Assembly (NCBI RefSeq): GCF_000495475.1
Contig: NZ_ASGZ01000028.1
Coordinates: 124,001 to 188,000 of the forward strand
DNA: 64,000 bases
DNA from: Candidatus Halobonum tyrrellensis G22
GTDB lineage: Archaea > Halobacteriota > Halobacteria > Halobacteriales > Haloferacaceae
Direction of reading: 5' to 3'
Part shown: piece after piece, positions 25,314-33,944 of the stretch
Position numbering within the stretch: the first letter of the stretch is position 1
How the letters are laid out: each line of letters opens with the position of its first letter
The notes under the pieces: model-generated
What the model was told of the DNA's origin: nothing
Database searches by the model: none
The model's input: the letters and a program-made list of their open reading frames with translations, nothing else
Program-made: the position numbers and the translations under genes

Positions 25314-26309
25314 GTGAACGTCGACGGCCGGGAGCGGTGGGGGTGGGTCGCCGCCCTCGTCGCGGTGGTGTTCGCCGCGTTCGCCGCGTGGGTCTCCGTC
25401 TCGGTCGGGGTGGTCCCCTCCCCGTCGCGCGGGTTCGGGGTCTCGGGGTTGACCTCCTCGGAACCGGTGCTCGTCGCGATGGGCGCGCTGACCCAACTGG
25501 GCGACCCCTGGTTCCTGCTGGTCGTAGCGATGCTGGTGTTCCTCGTCGGCGTCGAGCGGTCGGTGGTCGAGAGTCCCGCCGGCGGCGCGTTCGTGCTGGC
25601 GGCGACGTTCGCGGGCTTCTCGTTCGTCGACCTGCTCAAACACCTGTTCCGCTACTCCCGGCCGGCGGGGGCGACCGAGGCGACCGTCCCGACGTGGCTC
25701 CCGCCGGTGGTCGACGGCGCGGTCCGGAACACGCTCGTCGGCGACGGGTTCGCCTTCCCCAGCGGGCACGCCCTCGGGACGACCGTGGTGTTTGGCGCGC
25801 TCGCGTACACGCTCAACGTCGGGAGCGAGCGGCGGCGGTGGGCGGCCGCGGCGCTCGGCGTCGCGCTGGTGTCGCTGTCGCGGGTCGTCATCGGCGTCCA
25901 CTTCGTGGTCGACGTGGTCGGCGGGATACTCGCGGGGTCGGCGCTGCTGGGCGCCGCCATCTGGATCGGCGACCACCGCCCGCTCCGGGTGTTCGGACTC
26001 GGCACCGCGGTCGGGGCGGCCGCCCTGGGCGCGACGGCGCTCCCCCCCGCCGGGGCGCTGCCGCCGGTGGGTCAGTGGTTCGGCGCGTCGCTCGGCGGCG
26101 GGGTCGCGTGGTACCTGGTCCGGCCGTCGCGCGAACTCGCGTCGAAGGGTGCGCTCATCGTGGGGCTCCCGACGGGTGCGCTGTGGGTGGTGACGTACTT
26201 CTTGACCCTGTCGCTCCCGATAGTCGTCGCCGCGACCGCGCTCCTCGGCGGGCTGACGGTGGCGGCGCCGACGCTCGTCGACCGGTTCGGTCCCGCGGAC
26301 GCGGGCTGA
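25314..26309 (+). CDS. PAP2-superfamily membrane phosphatase
   Basis: The 331-residue membrane protein has the three-part PAP2 signature: KHLFRYSRP (K-x6-RP, about residues 105-113), FPSGHA (about 146-151) and SRVVIGVHFVVD (SR-x5-H-x3-D, about 188-199). About ten hydrophobic segments surround it. PAP2 enzymes dephosphorylate lipid phosphates or polyprenyl pyrophosphates on the outer membrane face; undecaprenyl- or dolichyl-pyrophosphate recycling is possible here. The last 100 residues add extra membrane helices with no known motif. The start is a GTG at 25314. It precedes the carboxyltransferase gene by 91 bases without an obvious functional link. Confidence 0.9.
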   Translation: MNVDGRERWGWVAALVAVVFAAFAAWVSVSVGVVPSPSRGFGVSGLTSSEPVLVAMGALTQLGDPWFLLVVAMLVFLVGVERSVVESPAGGAFVLAATFAGFSFVDLLKHLFRYSRPAGATEATVPTWLPPVVDGAVRNTLVGDGFAFPSGHALGTTVVFGALAYTLNVGSERRRWAAAALGVALVSLSRVVIGVHFVVDVVGGILAGSALLGAAIWIGDHRPLRVFGLGTAVGAAALGATALPPAGALPPVGQWFGASLGGGVAWYLVRPSRELASKGALIVGLPTGALWVVTYFLTLSLPIVVAATALLGGLTVAAPTLVDRFGPADAG

Positions 26310-26400
26310 CCCGGCCCGGCCCGGCCCGCTCCGGGTCGGCGGCCGACCGGCGGCGTCCGCGGGGGAAAACGCTTTCCGGTATTCTGCCGGATCGTTCGGC

Positions 26401-28200
26401 GTGAAAGTTCACGTCGGGTCCGGCGCCACGGACGAGGAGGCGAGCGCCATCGCGTCGGCGCTCGCGGAGCACCTCGGGGTCGACATCGAGGTGTACGCCG
26501 GGGGGGACGACCCGGCGGCGACCGCCGCGGCGCCCGCGACGGCGTACCCGCGGTCGGACGACCGCGGGCCGACCGACCGCGAGGCGGCGCTCCGCGAGGA
26601 GATAGCCGACATCCTCGCGGGCGGTCCCGAGAAGTACAAGCGTCGCCTGCCCGAGCAGGGGAAACTGTTCGTCCGCGACCGCCTCGACCTCTGGTTCGGC
26701 GGCGCGGGCGACGGCGAGGGCGGGGAGCGCGAACGGGCCGGCGGGGGCGACCCCCGGAACCGCCTGGAGTTCGAGGACGGCACGTTCGCGGCGTTCGACG
26801 ACTGGCACCCCGCGAGTCCCGAGGTCGACGAGGCGGACGACTCCGACCGGCTACCCGCCGACGGCCTGATCACCGGCGCGGCGACGTTCGAGGGGCGGTC
26901 CGTCCACTTCATGGCGAACGACTTCACGGTCAAGGCGGGGAGCATGGCCCGCCGCGGCGTCGAGAAGTTCCTCCGGATGCAACAGCGCGCGCTCAAGTCG
27001 GGCAAGCCCGTGCTGTACCTGATGGACTCGTCGGGCGGCCGGATCGACGAGCAGGCGGGCTTCTTCGCCAACCGCGAGGGGATCGGGAAGTACTACTACA
27101 ACCACTCGATGCTCTCCGGCCGGGTCCCGCAGATATGCGTCCTCTACGGCCCGTGTATCGCGGGCGCCGCCTACACCCCGGTGTTCGCCGACTTCACCGT
27201 CATGGTCGAGGGGATGTCCGCGATGGCGATCGCCTCCCCGCGGATGGTGAAGATGGTGACCGGCGAGGAGATAGAGATGGAGGAGTTGGGCGGCCCGGCG
27301 GTCCACGCCGAACACACGGGGAGCGCCGACCTGGTCGCGCGCGACGAGGAACACGCCCGCGAACTCGTCGCCGACCTGATCGGCTACCTGCCGGACAAGG
27401 CGGGCGAGAGCCCCCCGCGGGGCGACCCGAAGCCGCCCGAGTACCCGCCCGAGGGGATCGACGAACTCGTCCCCGCGTCGCCGAACCGCCCGTACGACGC
27501 CCGCGACCTGCTCGCGCGGCTGGCGGACGCCGAGTCGGTGCTCGAACTCAAACCCGAGTACGGCGCGGAGATAGTCACGGCCTTCGCCCGCATCGACGGC
27601 CGGCCGGTGGGCGTGGTGGCGAACCAGCCCGCGCGGCGGTCCGGCGCCATCTTCCCGGCCGCCGCCGAGAAGGCCGCGGAGTTCGTCTGGACCTGCGACG
27701 CCTACGAGATACCCCTGCTGTACCTCTGTGACACGCCGGGGTTCATGGCCGGCTCGGAGGTGGAACGCGAGGGCATCTTGGAGGCGGGGAAGAAGCTCAT
27801 CTACGCCACCTCGTCGGCGACGGTGCCCAAACAGACCGTCGTGGTGCGGAAGGCGTACGGCGCGGGCATCTACGCGATGGGCGGACCGGCGTACGACCCC
27901 GAGTCGGTGATCGGGCTACCGTCGGGCGAGATCGGGATCATGGGACCCGAGGCGGCGGTCAACGCGGTGTACGCCAACCGGTTGGACGACATCGACGACC
28001 CCGACGAACGGGCCGAGCGGGAGGCGGAACTGCGGGAGGCGTACCGCCGCGACATCGACATCCACCGGATGGCGAGCGAGGTGGTGATCGACGAGATCGT
28101 GCCGCCGAGCGACCTCCGGACGGAACTCGTCCGCCGGTTCGACTTCTACGCCGACGTCGAGAAGTCGCTGCCCGACAAGAAACACGGCACGGTGCTGTAA
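26401..28200 (+). CDS. Acyl-CoA (propionyl-CoA) carboxylase carboxyltransferase subunit
   Basis: The 599-residue carboxyltransferase carries both crotonase-like halves. The N-terminal half has VHFMANDFTVKAGSMARRG, LYLMDSSGGRIDEQ and GPCIAGAAYTPVF. The C-terminal half has GVVANQPARRSGAIFPAAAE, LCDTPGFMAGSEVE and KQTVVVRKAYGAGIYAMGG. It transfers carboxylate from biotin to an acyl-CoA, probably propionyl- or acetyl-CoA. The first 35 residues (DEEASAIASALAEHLG) resemble the small acc/pcc accessory protein of haloarchaea and look fused to the enzyme. About 60 variable residues separate this from the catalytic core. The biotin carboxylase/BCCP partner is not in the window. The start is GTG at 26401. 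Confidence 0.92.
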   Translation: MKVHVGSGATDEEASAIASALAEHLGVDIEVYAGGDDPAATAAAPATAYPRSDDRGPTDREAALREEIADILAGGPEKYKRRLPEQGKLFVRDRLDLWFGGAGDGEGGERERAGGGDPRNRLEFEDGTFAAFDDWHPASPEVDEADDSDRLPADGLITGAATFEGRSVHFMANDFTVKAGSMARRGVEKFLRMQQRALKSGKPVLYLMDSSGGRIDEQAGFFANREGIGKYYYNHSMLSGRVPQICVLYGPCIAGAAYTPVFADFTVMVEGMSAMAIASPRMVKMVTGEEIEMEELGGPAVHAEHTGSADLVARDEEHARELVADLIGYLPDKAGESPPRGDPKPPEYPPEGIDELVPASPNRPYDARDLLARLADAESVLELKPEYGAEIVTAFARIDGRPVGVVANQPARRSGAIFPAAAEKAAEFVWTCDAYEIPLLYLCDTPGFMAGSEVEREGILEAGKKLIYATSSATVPKQTVVVRKAYGAGIYAMGGPAYDPESVIGLPSGEIGIMGPEAAVNAVYANRLDDIDDPDERAEREAELREAYRRDIDIHRMASEVVIDEIVPPSDLRTELVRRFDFYADVEKSLPDKKHGTVL

Positions 28201-28352
28201 CGCCCCGACCACGGGACCGCTCGCGCCGGCGTACCGACTCCATACCGAGCGGGCGCGACGGCCGAAGGGAGTCGTTCGCCCCGCCGAACGGGGTCGTTCC
28301 GGCGGAGTATCGCGCCGATAACAATGGCCCCCCGATCCGTGCTCCGAGACAG

Positions 28353-28751
28353 GTGACCAGGGTGTCGATACGAAGCGTGACGCGGACGGCGTTCGAACCG
28401 GCCGACGACTCCGAGGAGCCGAGCGGGCGGGTCGCGGAGGCGCTCGACACGCTCGCGCGGCGCGAGCGGGCGCTGTGGGCGGTGGTGGCGTTCGCGCTCG
28501 TCGGCGACCTCCTGTTGACGGGCTACGGGCTGTCGATCGGACTTGTCGAGCAGAACCCGGTCGCCGCGTCGGTGCTCGGCGCCCACGGGCTGGTGGGGAT
28601 GGCCGCGCTGAAGCTCCCCGCGACCGCGCTCGCGCTCGGGTGGCGGGCCGTCCTCCCGTCGCTCTACCGGGGGGTCGTCCCCGTCGCGCTCGCGCTCCCG
28701 TGGCTGGTCGCGCTCGGCGTCAACGCCGGGCTGATCCTCGTCGTCTCGTAG
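28353..28751 (+). CDS. Small membrane protein, DUF5658-like
   Basis: This 132-residue protein has a short soluble N-terminus and about three or four membrane helices. The pattern GDLLLTGYGLSIGLVEQNPVA followed by helices resembles the DUF5658 group of small membrane proteins, in which an E-x-NP motif between helices is typical. No function is known. The start is GTG at 28353; GATAACAA (28315-28322) is a weak upstream TATA candidate. It is convergent with the DoxX-like gene, 21 bases apart. Confidence 0.72.
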   Translation: MTRVSIRSVTRTAFEPADDSEEPSGRVAEALDTLARRERALWAVVAFALVGDLLLTGYGLSIGLVEQNPVAASVLGAHGLVGMAALKLPATALALGWRAVLPSLYRGVVPVALALPWLVALGVNAGLILVVS

Positions 28752-28772
28752 TTCTCGACCCCGCTCCTCCCG

Positions 28773-29213
28773 CTACTTTCCCTCCGCTCGCTCGTCGTGC
28801 GACCCGTCGGCGACGGCCGCCGCGAACACCGCGAGCGCCAACCCGCCCAGCCCGAAGTCGCGCACCATCGAGGGACCGAACCGGCCGGCAGTGACCCACA
28901 CGACCGCGAGGTAGCCCGACGTGCCGAACAGCGACACCGCCGTCACGAGCGCCGCCTCGGGCGTGTAGCGGTCTGCGAGCAGCGCCGCGCCGATCGCTAG
29001 CTCGAAGGCGGCGTTGGCGAGGATGAACCAGAGCGGCGAGACGACGAACGGTTCGAGCCAGTCGACGACGTAGTCGGTCCACGCGCCGGGGTCGACGAGT
29101 TTGTGGACGCCCGCGAGCAGCAGCAACGCCGCGAGCGCCCACCGCGCGAGCGTCGCCGCCGGCGGGAGGCGGGCGGCGAGCGCGCGCTCCGTCCCGCGGA
29201 TCGACCGTGACAT
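28773..29213 (-). CDS. DoxX-like small integral membrane protein
   Basis: The 146-residue protein shows four membrane helices. The N-terminal helix LARWALAALLLLAGVHKLVD carries the R-x10-G-x-x-K-L arrangement common to the DoxX/DoxD-like family, followed by a helix with FELAIGAALL. Members are linked to quinone-dependent oxidations or redox membrane complexes, but this one has no partner beside it and its activity is unknown. The start ATG is at 29213. It is followed upstream by the PH-domain pair on the same strand after 95 bases. Confidence 0.78.
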   Translation of the reverse strand: MSRSIRGTERALAARLPPAATLARWALAALLLLAGVHKLVDPGAWTDYVVDWLEPFVVSPLWFILANAAFELAIGAALLADRYTPEAALVTAVSLFGTSGYLAVVWVTAGRFGPSMVRDFGLGGLALAVFAAAVADGSHDERAEGK

Positions 29214-29308
29214 GGGATCGGCAGGGGTGCCGGCGGGAAAACCGATGCGGCCGAGCCGCGGCGGTCGTCGGCGCTCGGCCCGCCCGGGCGGCGTCGACCG
29301 ACCCGGCG

Positions 29309-29896
29309 CTACCGGTCGGGTTCGACCGTCCGGCGGAGCGCGCGCGCCTCCGCGAGGACGGCGCGCCATTGGTCGGGCGTCCCGGGGAGTCGGTCGGCGT
29401 CCCCGGAGCCGCGCTGGCGGTCCACCAGCGTGCGGACGCCCGCCGGGTCGTCGACCCGCCGGAAGTCGAACTGCCCGCCCGCGGTCCGGAGTTCGACCGT
29501 GCCGTAGCCGAACACCGACCCCGAGAGCGACTGGGCGTAGGCGCTGTCCTGCACCATCGACAGCCGCGCCCGCGAGACCGACCGGCCGACGACGCCGCGT
29601 TTCACGTACGCCGCGCGGTCGGTGAGGACGTACCGGGTGTTGAGCAGCGACAGCAGCGGCCACCCGGCGACGAGCGCGCCGACGAACACCCCCGCGAGGG
29701 CGACCAGCGGCGGGAGCCACGTCGGGAGTCGGAGCCGGACCGCCGGCGCGAGGGCGGCGCCGACGCTCACGACGGCGACGAGGACGCCCGCGACGACGGC
29801 CGGCGCGGCGGCCGACAGCCGCGGCCGGTCGCTCCAGACCACGTCCTCGTCGGGCGCGAGCGGGAGCGACGGCGGGACGCCGGACCGGTCGCTCAT
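29309..29896 (-). CDS. Membrane protein with bacterial PH domain (second of pair)
   Basis: The 195-residue protein has two membrane helices after the N-terminus (VVAGVLVAVVSVGAALAPAV and LVALAGVFVGALVAGWPLL). A bPH_2/YdbS-like domain (about residues 85-150) follows: NTRYVLTDRAAYVKRGVVGR, SMVQDSAYAQSLSGSVFGYG, VELRTAGG. The C-terminus is a charged helix. Its start overlaps the stop of the upstream PH-domain gene by 4 bases (ATGA), so the two are translated together and probably form a membrane complex. Function of archaeal members is unknown; some bacterial relatives protect against antimicrobial peptides or export stress. Confidence 0.85.
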   Translation of the reverse strand: MSDRSGVPPSLPLAPDEDVVWSDRPRLSAAAPAVVAGVLVAVVSVGAALAPAVRLRLPTWLPPLVALAGVFVGALVAGWPLLSLLNTRYVLTDRAAYVKRGVVGRSVSRARLSMVQDSAYAQSLSGSVFGYGTVELRTAGGQFDFRRVDDPAGVRTLVDRQRGSGDADRLPGTPDQWRAVLAEARALRRTVEPDR

Positions 29897-30612
29897 CGCC
29901 CCGAGTCGTCGGCGTCCGGGTCGGCGCCGTCGGTCGCGGCCGGCCGGTCGCGCCCCGCCTCGGATCCGGGCGCGCGGTCGGTCGCCTCGCCTTCGTCCTC
30001 CCCGTCCTCGACGGCGGCGCGGATGGCGCGCAACTCGGTCAGGATGTCGTCGAGCACGTCGGCACTGTCCGACTCGCGCGTCTCGCCCGCCCGGAGTCGG
30101 TCGTTGACGAGTTCCTGCACCCGCCGGGGGTCGGCGACGTTGTCGAAGCTGAGTTCGACGCCGGAGCCGCCGGCGGTGGATATCTCGACGGTGCCGTAGC
30201 CGAACTGCGTGCCGAAGAAGCCCTGGGTGTAGGAGGTGTCTTGCACCTTCTCGAAGCCGACCCGCTTGACGTCGCGGGAGAACACGCCGCGCTTCTTGTA
30301 CAGCGCGTCGGTCGTGACGACGTACTCGGTGTTCTCGCGGCGGAGGTACTCCGAGGCGATGACGAGCGCGCCGATCAGGACCACGAGGAGGGGTATCCCG
30401 GCGAGCAGCGCGGGCAGCAGGCTCATCGAGTGGGGCTTGCCCGTCCAGACGACCCGCTCGTCGGGGTCGAGCGAGAGCCAGTCGAACCCCTCGGGGAGCG
30501 ACTCGTCGAACGCCGGGTCGTCGGTGGCGGCGTCGTCGCGGCCGTCGCTGTCCGGGCCGCCGGGCGATTCGCTCGCCGCGGGGTCGTCGGACGGCGTGGA
30601 GGGCGAACGCAC
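29893..30612 (-). CDS. Membrane protein with bacterial PH domain (first of pair)
   Basis: The 239-residue protein has a disordered acidic N-terminus (about 45 residues), then LDPDERVVWTGKPHSMSLLP, one or two membrane helices, and a PH-like domain EYVVTTDALYKKRGVFSRDV with FEKVQDTSYTQGFFGTQFGYG and VEISTAGGSG. The C-terminal 70 residues are acidic and unstructured. The PH core is a clear paralogue of the downstream protein (shared pattern VQDxxYxQ...FGYGTVE...TAGG). Cotranscription and coupling are shown by the ATGA overlap. Together they look like a two-subunit membrane module; role unknown. Confidence 0.85.
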   Translation of the reverse strand: MRSPSTPSDDPAASESPGGPDSDGRDDAATDDPAFDESLPEGFDWLSLDPDERVVWTGKPHSMSLLPALLAGIPLLVVLIGALVIASEYLRRENTEYVVTTDALYKKRGVFSRDVKRVGFEKVQDTSYTQGFFGTQFGYGTVEISTAGGSGVELSFDNVADPRRVQELVNDRLRAGETRESDSADVLDDILTELRAIRAAVEDGEDEGEATDRAPGSEAGRDRPAATDGADPDADDSGR

Positions 30613-30703
30613 ACCCGTGGGTGTCGCGGCCGGCGGGATAAATCCCCGGCCGCCGGCGGGGGTCCCCGACGGCTCGGCGCTCGCGTTCGTCCGCCCGCTC
30701 CCG

Positions 30704-31225
30704 CTACTCCTCGGCGGCTTCCTGTTCGGCGTGTTCGCGCTTCAGGCTCAACACCGTCCGCTCGAACTCGCAGACCAGCGTGTCCCCCTGGCCGTCCCTG
30801 TCCCCGTCGTCGCCGTTCGTCCCGTCCTCGCCGTCGACTTTGAACGCCTCGACGCGCATCGTCACGACACCGCGCTCGCCGTCGCCGGTCTCGCGCTTGT
30901 CGGTCACCGTCGAGCGGGCGTACAGCGTGTCGCCGTGGAACACGGGGTTCGGGTGGGACACCTCGTCGTATCCCAGGTTGGCGACGACGGTGCCGTCGGT
31001 GGTGTCGGGGACGGAGAGACCGGTCGCGAGCGCCATCGTGTACAGCCCGTTCACCACCCGCTCGCCGAACTCCGTATCGGCGGCGAACGCGGCGTCGAGG
31101 TGGAGCGGCTGCTGGTTCATCGTGAGGTCGCAGAACGCCTGGTTGTCCCGCTCGCTCACCGTCCGGCGCTTCTCGTGCGCTATCGTCTCGCCGACCGTGA
31201 ACTCCTCGTAGTACTTGCCGGCCAT
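30704..31225 (-). CDS. MaoC-type hydratase (hotdog fold)
   Basis: The 173-residue protein belongs to the R-hydratase/MaoC family, with MAGKYYEEFTVGETIAHEKR at the start and the active-site pattern DLTMNQQPLHLDAAFA, followed by VVNGLYTMALATGLSV and VSHPNPVFHGDTL. An Asn and His in NQQPLHLD replace the usual D-x4-H pair positions. It hydrates 2-enoyl-CoA thioesters. It diverges from a CitE-type lyase gene. In the methylaspartate cycle of haloarchaea, mesaconyl-CoA hydratase and beta-methylmalyl-CoA lyase belong to these same two families, so this pair could do those steps; a generic enoyl-CoA hydratase is the alternative. The C-terminus contains a Gly/Asp insertion. Confidence 0.87.
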   Translation of the reverse strand: MAGKYYEEFTVGETIAHEKRRTVSERDNQAFCDLTMNQQPLHLDAAFAADTEFGERVVNGLYTMALATGLSVPDTTDGTVVANLGYDEVSHPNPVFHGDTLYARSTVTDKRETGDGERGVVTMRVEAFKVDGEDGTNGDDGDRDGQGDTLVCEFERTVLSLKREHAEQEAAEE

Positions 31226-31393
31226 GGAGGGGAGTGCGTGGGGGAGAACAAAGCCCTGTGGCCGGCCGAGCGGAGCGGTGGGACGGATGGGACGGCGGGA
31301 CGGAGCGGGACGGCGGCGGTGCGCGGGGGTCGGGGCGCGGGCGGCGAGCGGGGCGGCGGTCGGATTCAAGCCGCCTCCCACCCAACCGCCGGC

Positions 31394-32284
31394 ATGGTCA
31401 GACGGAGCGTCCTGTTCTCGCCGGGCGACCGACCGGAACTGATGCGGAAGGCGCCGCGGACGGGCGCGGACACGCTCGTGTTCGACCTGGAGGACGCCGT
31501 CGCGCCCGCCCGGAAGTCCGAGGCGCGTGCGGCGGTCCGCGCGGTGCTCGACGACCCCGACTTCGCCCCCGACGCGGAGGTGTGCGTGCGCCTCACCGGG
31601 ACCGAGACGTACCGGGACCTGGAGGCGCTCGCGGACGACGGCGGGGGGAACTTCGACGCGGTGATGCTCCCGAAGGCGGCGTCGGGCGAGGCGGTCGAGG
31701 ATCTGGGCGAGCAGTTGCGCGAACACGGCTGTGCGGTTCCGGTGCTCGCGCTCGTCGAGACGGCCCGCGGCGTCGTCAACGCCGTCGAGATAGCCGACGC
31801 GGCTCCGACCGACGCGCTCGCGTTCGGCGCCGAGGACCTGTCGGCCGACGTGGGCGCGACCCGGACCGCCGAGGGGACCGAGGTCCTGTACGCCCGCCAG
31901 CGGGTCGTGACCGCCGCCGCCGCCGCGGGCGTCGACGCCGTCGACACGGTGTACACCGACTTCGAGGACGAGGCGGGGCTCCGCGCGGAGACGCGCGCGG
32001 CCGCCGGTCTCGGCTACGACGGCAAGATGGCGATCCACCCCGCGCAGGTTCACGCGATCCACGACGCGTTCGCGCCCGCCACCGAGGAGGTCGAGTGGGC
32101 GTGGAAGGTGCTCGACGCGCGCGCGGCGGCCGACGCGGACGACCGGGGGGTGTTCGCCGTCGACGGCGAGATGGTGGACGCGCCGCTGGTGGCGCGCGCC
32201 GAACGGGTGCTGGCGTACGCGCGGGCCGCGGAGGACGACAGGGACGAGTCGGACGGCGACGACCGGGGGGAGCCCGAAGCGTAG
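31394..32284 (+). CDS. HpcH/HpaI aldolase/citrate lyase beta-like (CitE) protein
   Basis: The 296-residue TIM-barrel protein has RRSVLFSPGDRPELMRKAPR at the N-terminus, FDLEDAV (about residues 30-36), the Glu-Thr segment LALVETARGVVNA, GAEDLSADVG near 145, and GYDGKMAIHPAQV near 210. These match CitE-like lyases such as L-malyl-CoA/beta-methylmalyl-CoA lyase, which bind Mg2+ through Glu and Asp. It cleaves or forms a 3-hydroxyacyl-CoA, giving glyoxylate plus acetyl- or propionyl-CoA in the best known cases. The divergent MaoC hydratase supports a consecutive hydratase/lyase role. A citramalyl-CoA or thioesterase role cannot be excluded. ATG at 31394 gives the family-like start MVRRSVLFSPG. 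Confidence 0.88.
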   Translation: MVRRSVLFSPGDRPELMRKAPRTGADTLVFDLEDAVAPARKSEARAAVRAVLDDPDFAPDAEVCVRLTGTETYRDLEALADDGGGNFDAVMLPKAASGEAVEDLGEQLREHGCAVPVLALVETARGVVNAVEIADAAPTDALAFGAEDLSADVGATRTAEGTEVLYARQRVVTAAAAAGVDAVDTVYTDFEDEAGLRAETRAAAGLGYDGKMAIHPAQVHAIHDAFAPATEEVEWAWKVLDARAAADADDRGVFAVDGEMVDAPLVARAERVLAYARAAEDDRDESDGDDRGEPEA

Positions 32285-32608
32285 CGCGCCGCGCCGCGAC
32301 GGCGAGTAGCCGCCGTCGAGTTCCCGGGTCGCCCGGGCGAGCGACCACCGCCGGCGGGTGGTGTCTTGGAGTCGCTCGACGTGGCTCGCGGTCACGCCGC
32401 CCGCGCTCGCGAGGATGCCGGGGTCGACGCGGCGGACGGAGCGTCTCGGGCGCGCTATCCCGTGACGCGTGATACTACTACCTCGTACAGTATCGGCCGA
32501 AACGGGTCGTCACTCGTCACCGCCGGCTCGGGATCGGCCGAATCCGCGCGGCAGACGCCCGAGAACGCGGTCGACAGACCTAACCGCGCGAGCGGGGACG
32601 TTAAACCG
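32285..32608. other. 324-base gap containing a gene relic upstream of gdhA
   Basis: The gap between the lyase and glutamate dehydrogenase genes holds an antisense relic of a glutamate dehydrogenase (32318-32425) and an AT-richer stretch (32458-32500, ACTACTACC and TACAGTATC). TAACC (32581-32585), about 26 bases before the ATG at 32609, is a candidate weak TATA element for a leaderless gdhA transcript. No other gene was found. Confidence 0.6.
32318..32425 (-). pseudogene. Relic of a glutamate dehydrogenase gene (36 codons)
   Basis: Read on the minus strand, 36 codons encode [20 protein letters not shown] and so on to REL. They align without gaps to residues of the intact GdhA encoded just downstream on the plus strand ([20 protein letters not shown] to DEL), with 17 of 36 identities counted by eye, including the ILAxAGGVT core, Glu, Gln and Trp positions. 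No start codon, no catalytic region and no proper C-terminus remain, and the flanks in the same frame do not align. It is best read as the remnant of a second glutamate dehydrogenase, now in opposite orientation. Confidence 0.65.
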
Positions 32609-33865
32609 ATGTCAGGGGAAGTCAATCCGTTCGAGAGCCTCCAAGAGCAGATCGACGACGCGGCGGCGTATCTCGACGCGGGCGACGACGTCATCGAGCG
32701 GCTGAAACACCCCGAACGGGTGCTCGAACTCAACCTGTCGGTGGAGCGCGACGACGGGACCGTCGAGCGGTTCGAGGCGTTCCGCTCGGAGTTCAACGGC
32801 GACCGCGGGCCGTACAAGGGGGGGATCCGCTACCACCCGAACGTCTCGCGCGACGAGGTGAAGGCGCTGTCGGGGTGGATGGTGTACAAGTGCGCGGTCG
32901 TCGACATCCCGTACGGGGGCGGGAAGGGCGGCGTCGTCGTCAACCCGGCGGAGTACTCGACGGCGGAACTCGAACGGATGACCCGGGCGTTCGCCGAGGA
33001 ACTCCGCCCGTTCATCGGCGAGGACACCGACATCCCCGCGCCCGACGTGAACACGGGCCAGCGGGAGATGAACTGGATCAAGGACACCTACGAGACGCTG
33101 GAGGGGCGGACCGAACCGGGCGTCGTCACCGGCAAGTCGCTCGACACCGGCGGGAGCGAGGGCCGGGTCGAGGCGACCGGCCGGTCGGTGATGCTGACCG
33201 CCCGCGAGGCCTTCTCGTATCTCGACAAGGAGATGGAGGGGGCGGACGTGGCGGTCCAGGGGTTCGGCAACGCGGGCAGCGTCGCCGCCTCGCTCGTCGA
33301 CGACCTCGGGGCGGACGTGGTGGCGGTGTCGGACTCGTCGGGCGCCATCTACAACGCCGACGGGTTCGACCCGCGGGACGTCAAACAGCACAAAAACGAG
33401 ACCGGGTCGGTGTCGGACTACGCCGAGAGCGAGGAGTCGATGACCAACGAGGAACTGCTCACCCTCGACGTCGACCTCCTGATCCCGGCGGCGCTGGAGA
33501 ACGCCATCGACGCCGACCTCGCGGAGGACGTACGCGCGGACGTGGTCGTCGAGGCGGCCAACGGGCCGCTCACGCCCGGCGCCGACGACGTGCTCACCGA
33601 CGCCGACGTGTACGTGTTCCCGGACATCCTCGCGAACGCGGGCGGGGTGACCGTCAGCTACTTCGAGTGGGTCCAGAACCGCCAGCGGTTCTACTGGCCC
33701 GAAGAGCGCGTCAACGACGAACTCGAACGCCACATCGTCTCGGCGTTCGACGACCTGACCGAGGCGTTCGAACGGCGCGACCTGCCCAACTTCCGGACCG
33801 CGGCGTACGTCGTCGCGGTCCAGCGGGTCGTCGACGCCTACCGGAAGAGCGGCAACTGGCCGTAG
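32609..33865 (+). CDS. gdhA: Glutamate dehydrogenase (Glu/Leu/Phe/Val dehydrogenase family)
   Basis: The 418-residue enzyme has the GDH catalytic region [20 protein letters not shown] and [16 protein letters not shown], where the two lysines bind 2-oxoglutarate and act in catalysis. [15 protein letters not shown] follows, and the NAD(P) fold [19 protein letters not shown] begins near residue 212. [18 protein letters not shown] closes the active site. It interconverts glutamate with 2-oxoglutarate and ammonia. ATG at 32609 ([10 protein letters not shown]) fits the family N-terminus; the open frame further upstream is not GDH-like. Cofactor preference is not evident. A decayed paralogue lies just upstream on the other strand. 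Confidence 0.95.
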   Translation: MSGEVNPFESLQEQIDDAAAYLDAGDDVIERLKHPERVLELNLSVERDDGTVERFEAFRSEFNGDRGPYKGGIRYHPNVSRDEVKALSGWMVYKCAVVDIPYGGGKGGVVVNPAEYSTAELERMTRAFAEELRPFIGEDTDIPAPDVNTGQREMNWIKDTYETLEGRTEPGVVTGKSLDTGGSEGRVEATGRSVMLTAREAFSYLDKEMEGADVAVQGFGNAGSVAASLVDDLGADVVAVSDSSGAIYNADGFDPRDVKQHKNETGSVSDYAESEESMTNEELLTLDVDLLIPAALENAIDADLAEDVRADVVVEAANGPLTPGADDVLTDADVYVFPDILANAGGVTVSYFEWVQNRQRFYWPEERVNDELERHIVSAFDDLTEAFERRDLPNFRTAAYVVAVQRVVDAYRKSGNWP

Positions 33866-33944
33866 CGTCGGCGACGCGGTCGGTGCCGGCGACGCCGCGT
33901 ACGCGAGCCGAACACCTTTCCTCGCGTGGCACCGACCGACGGCC

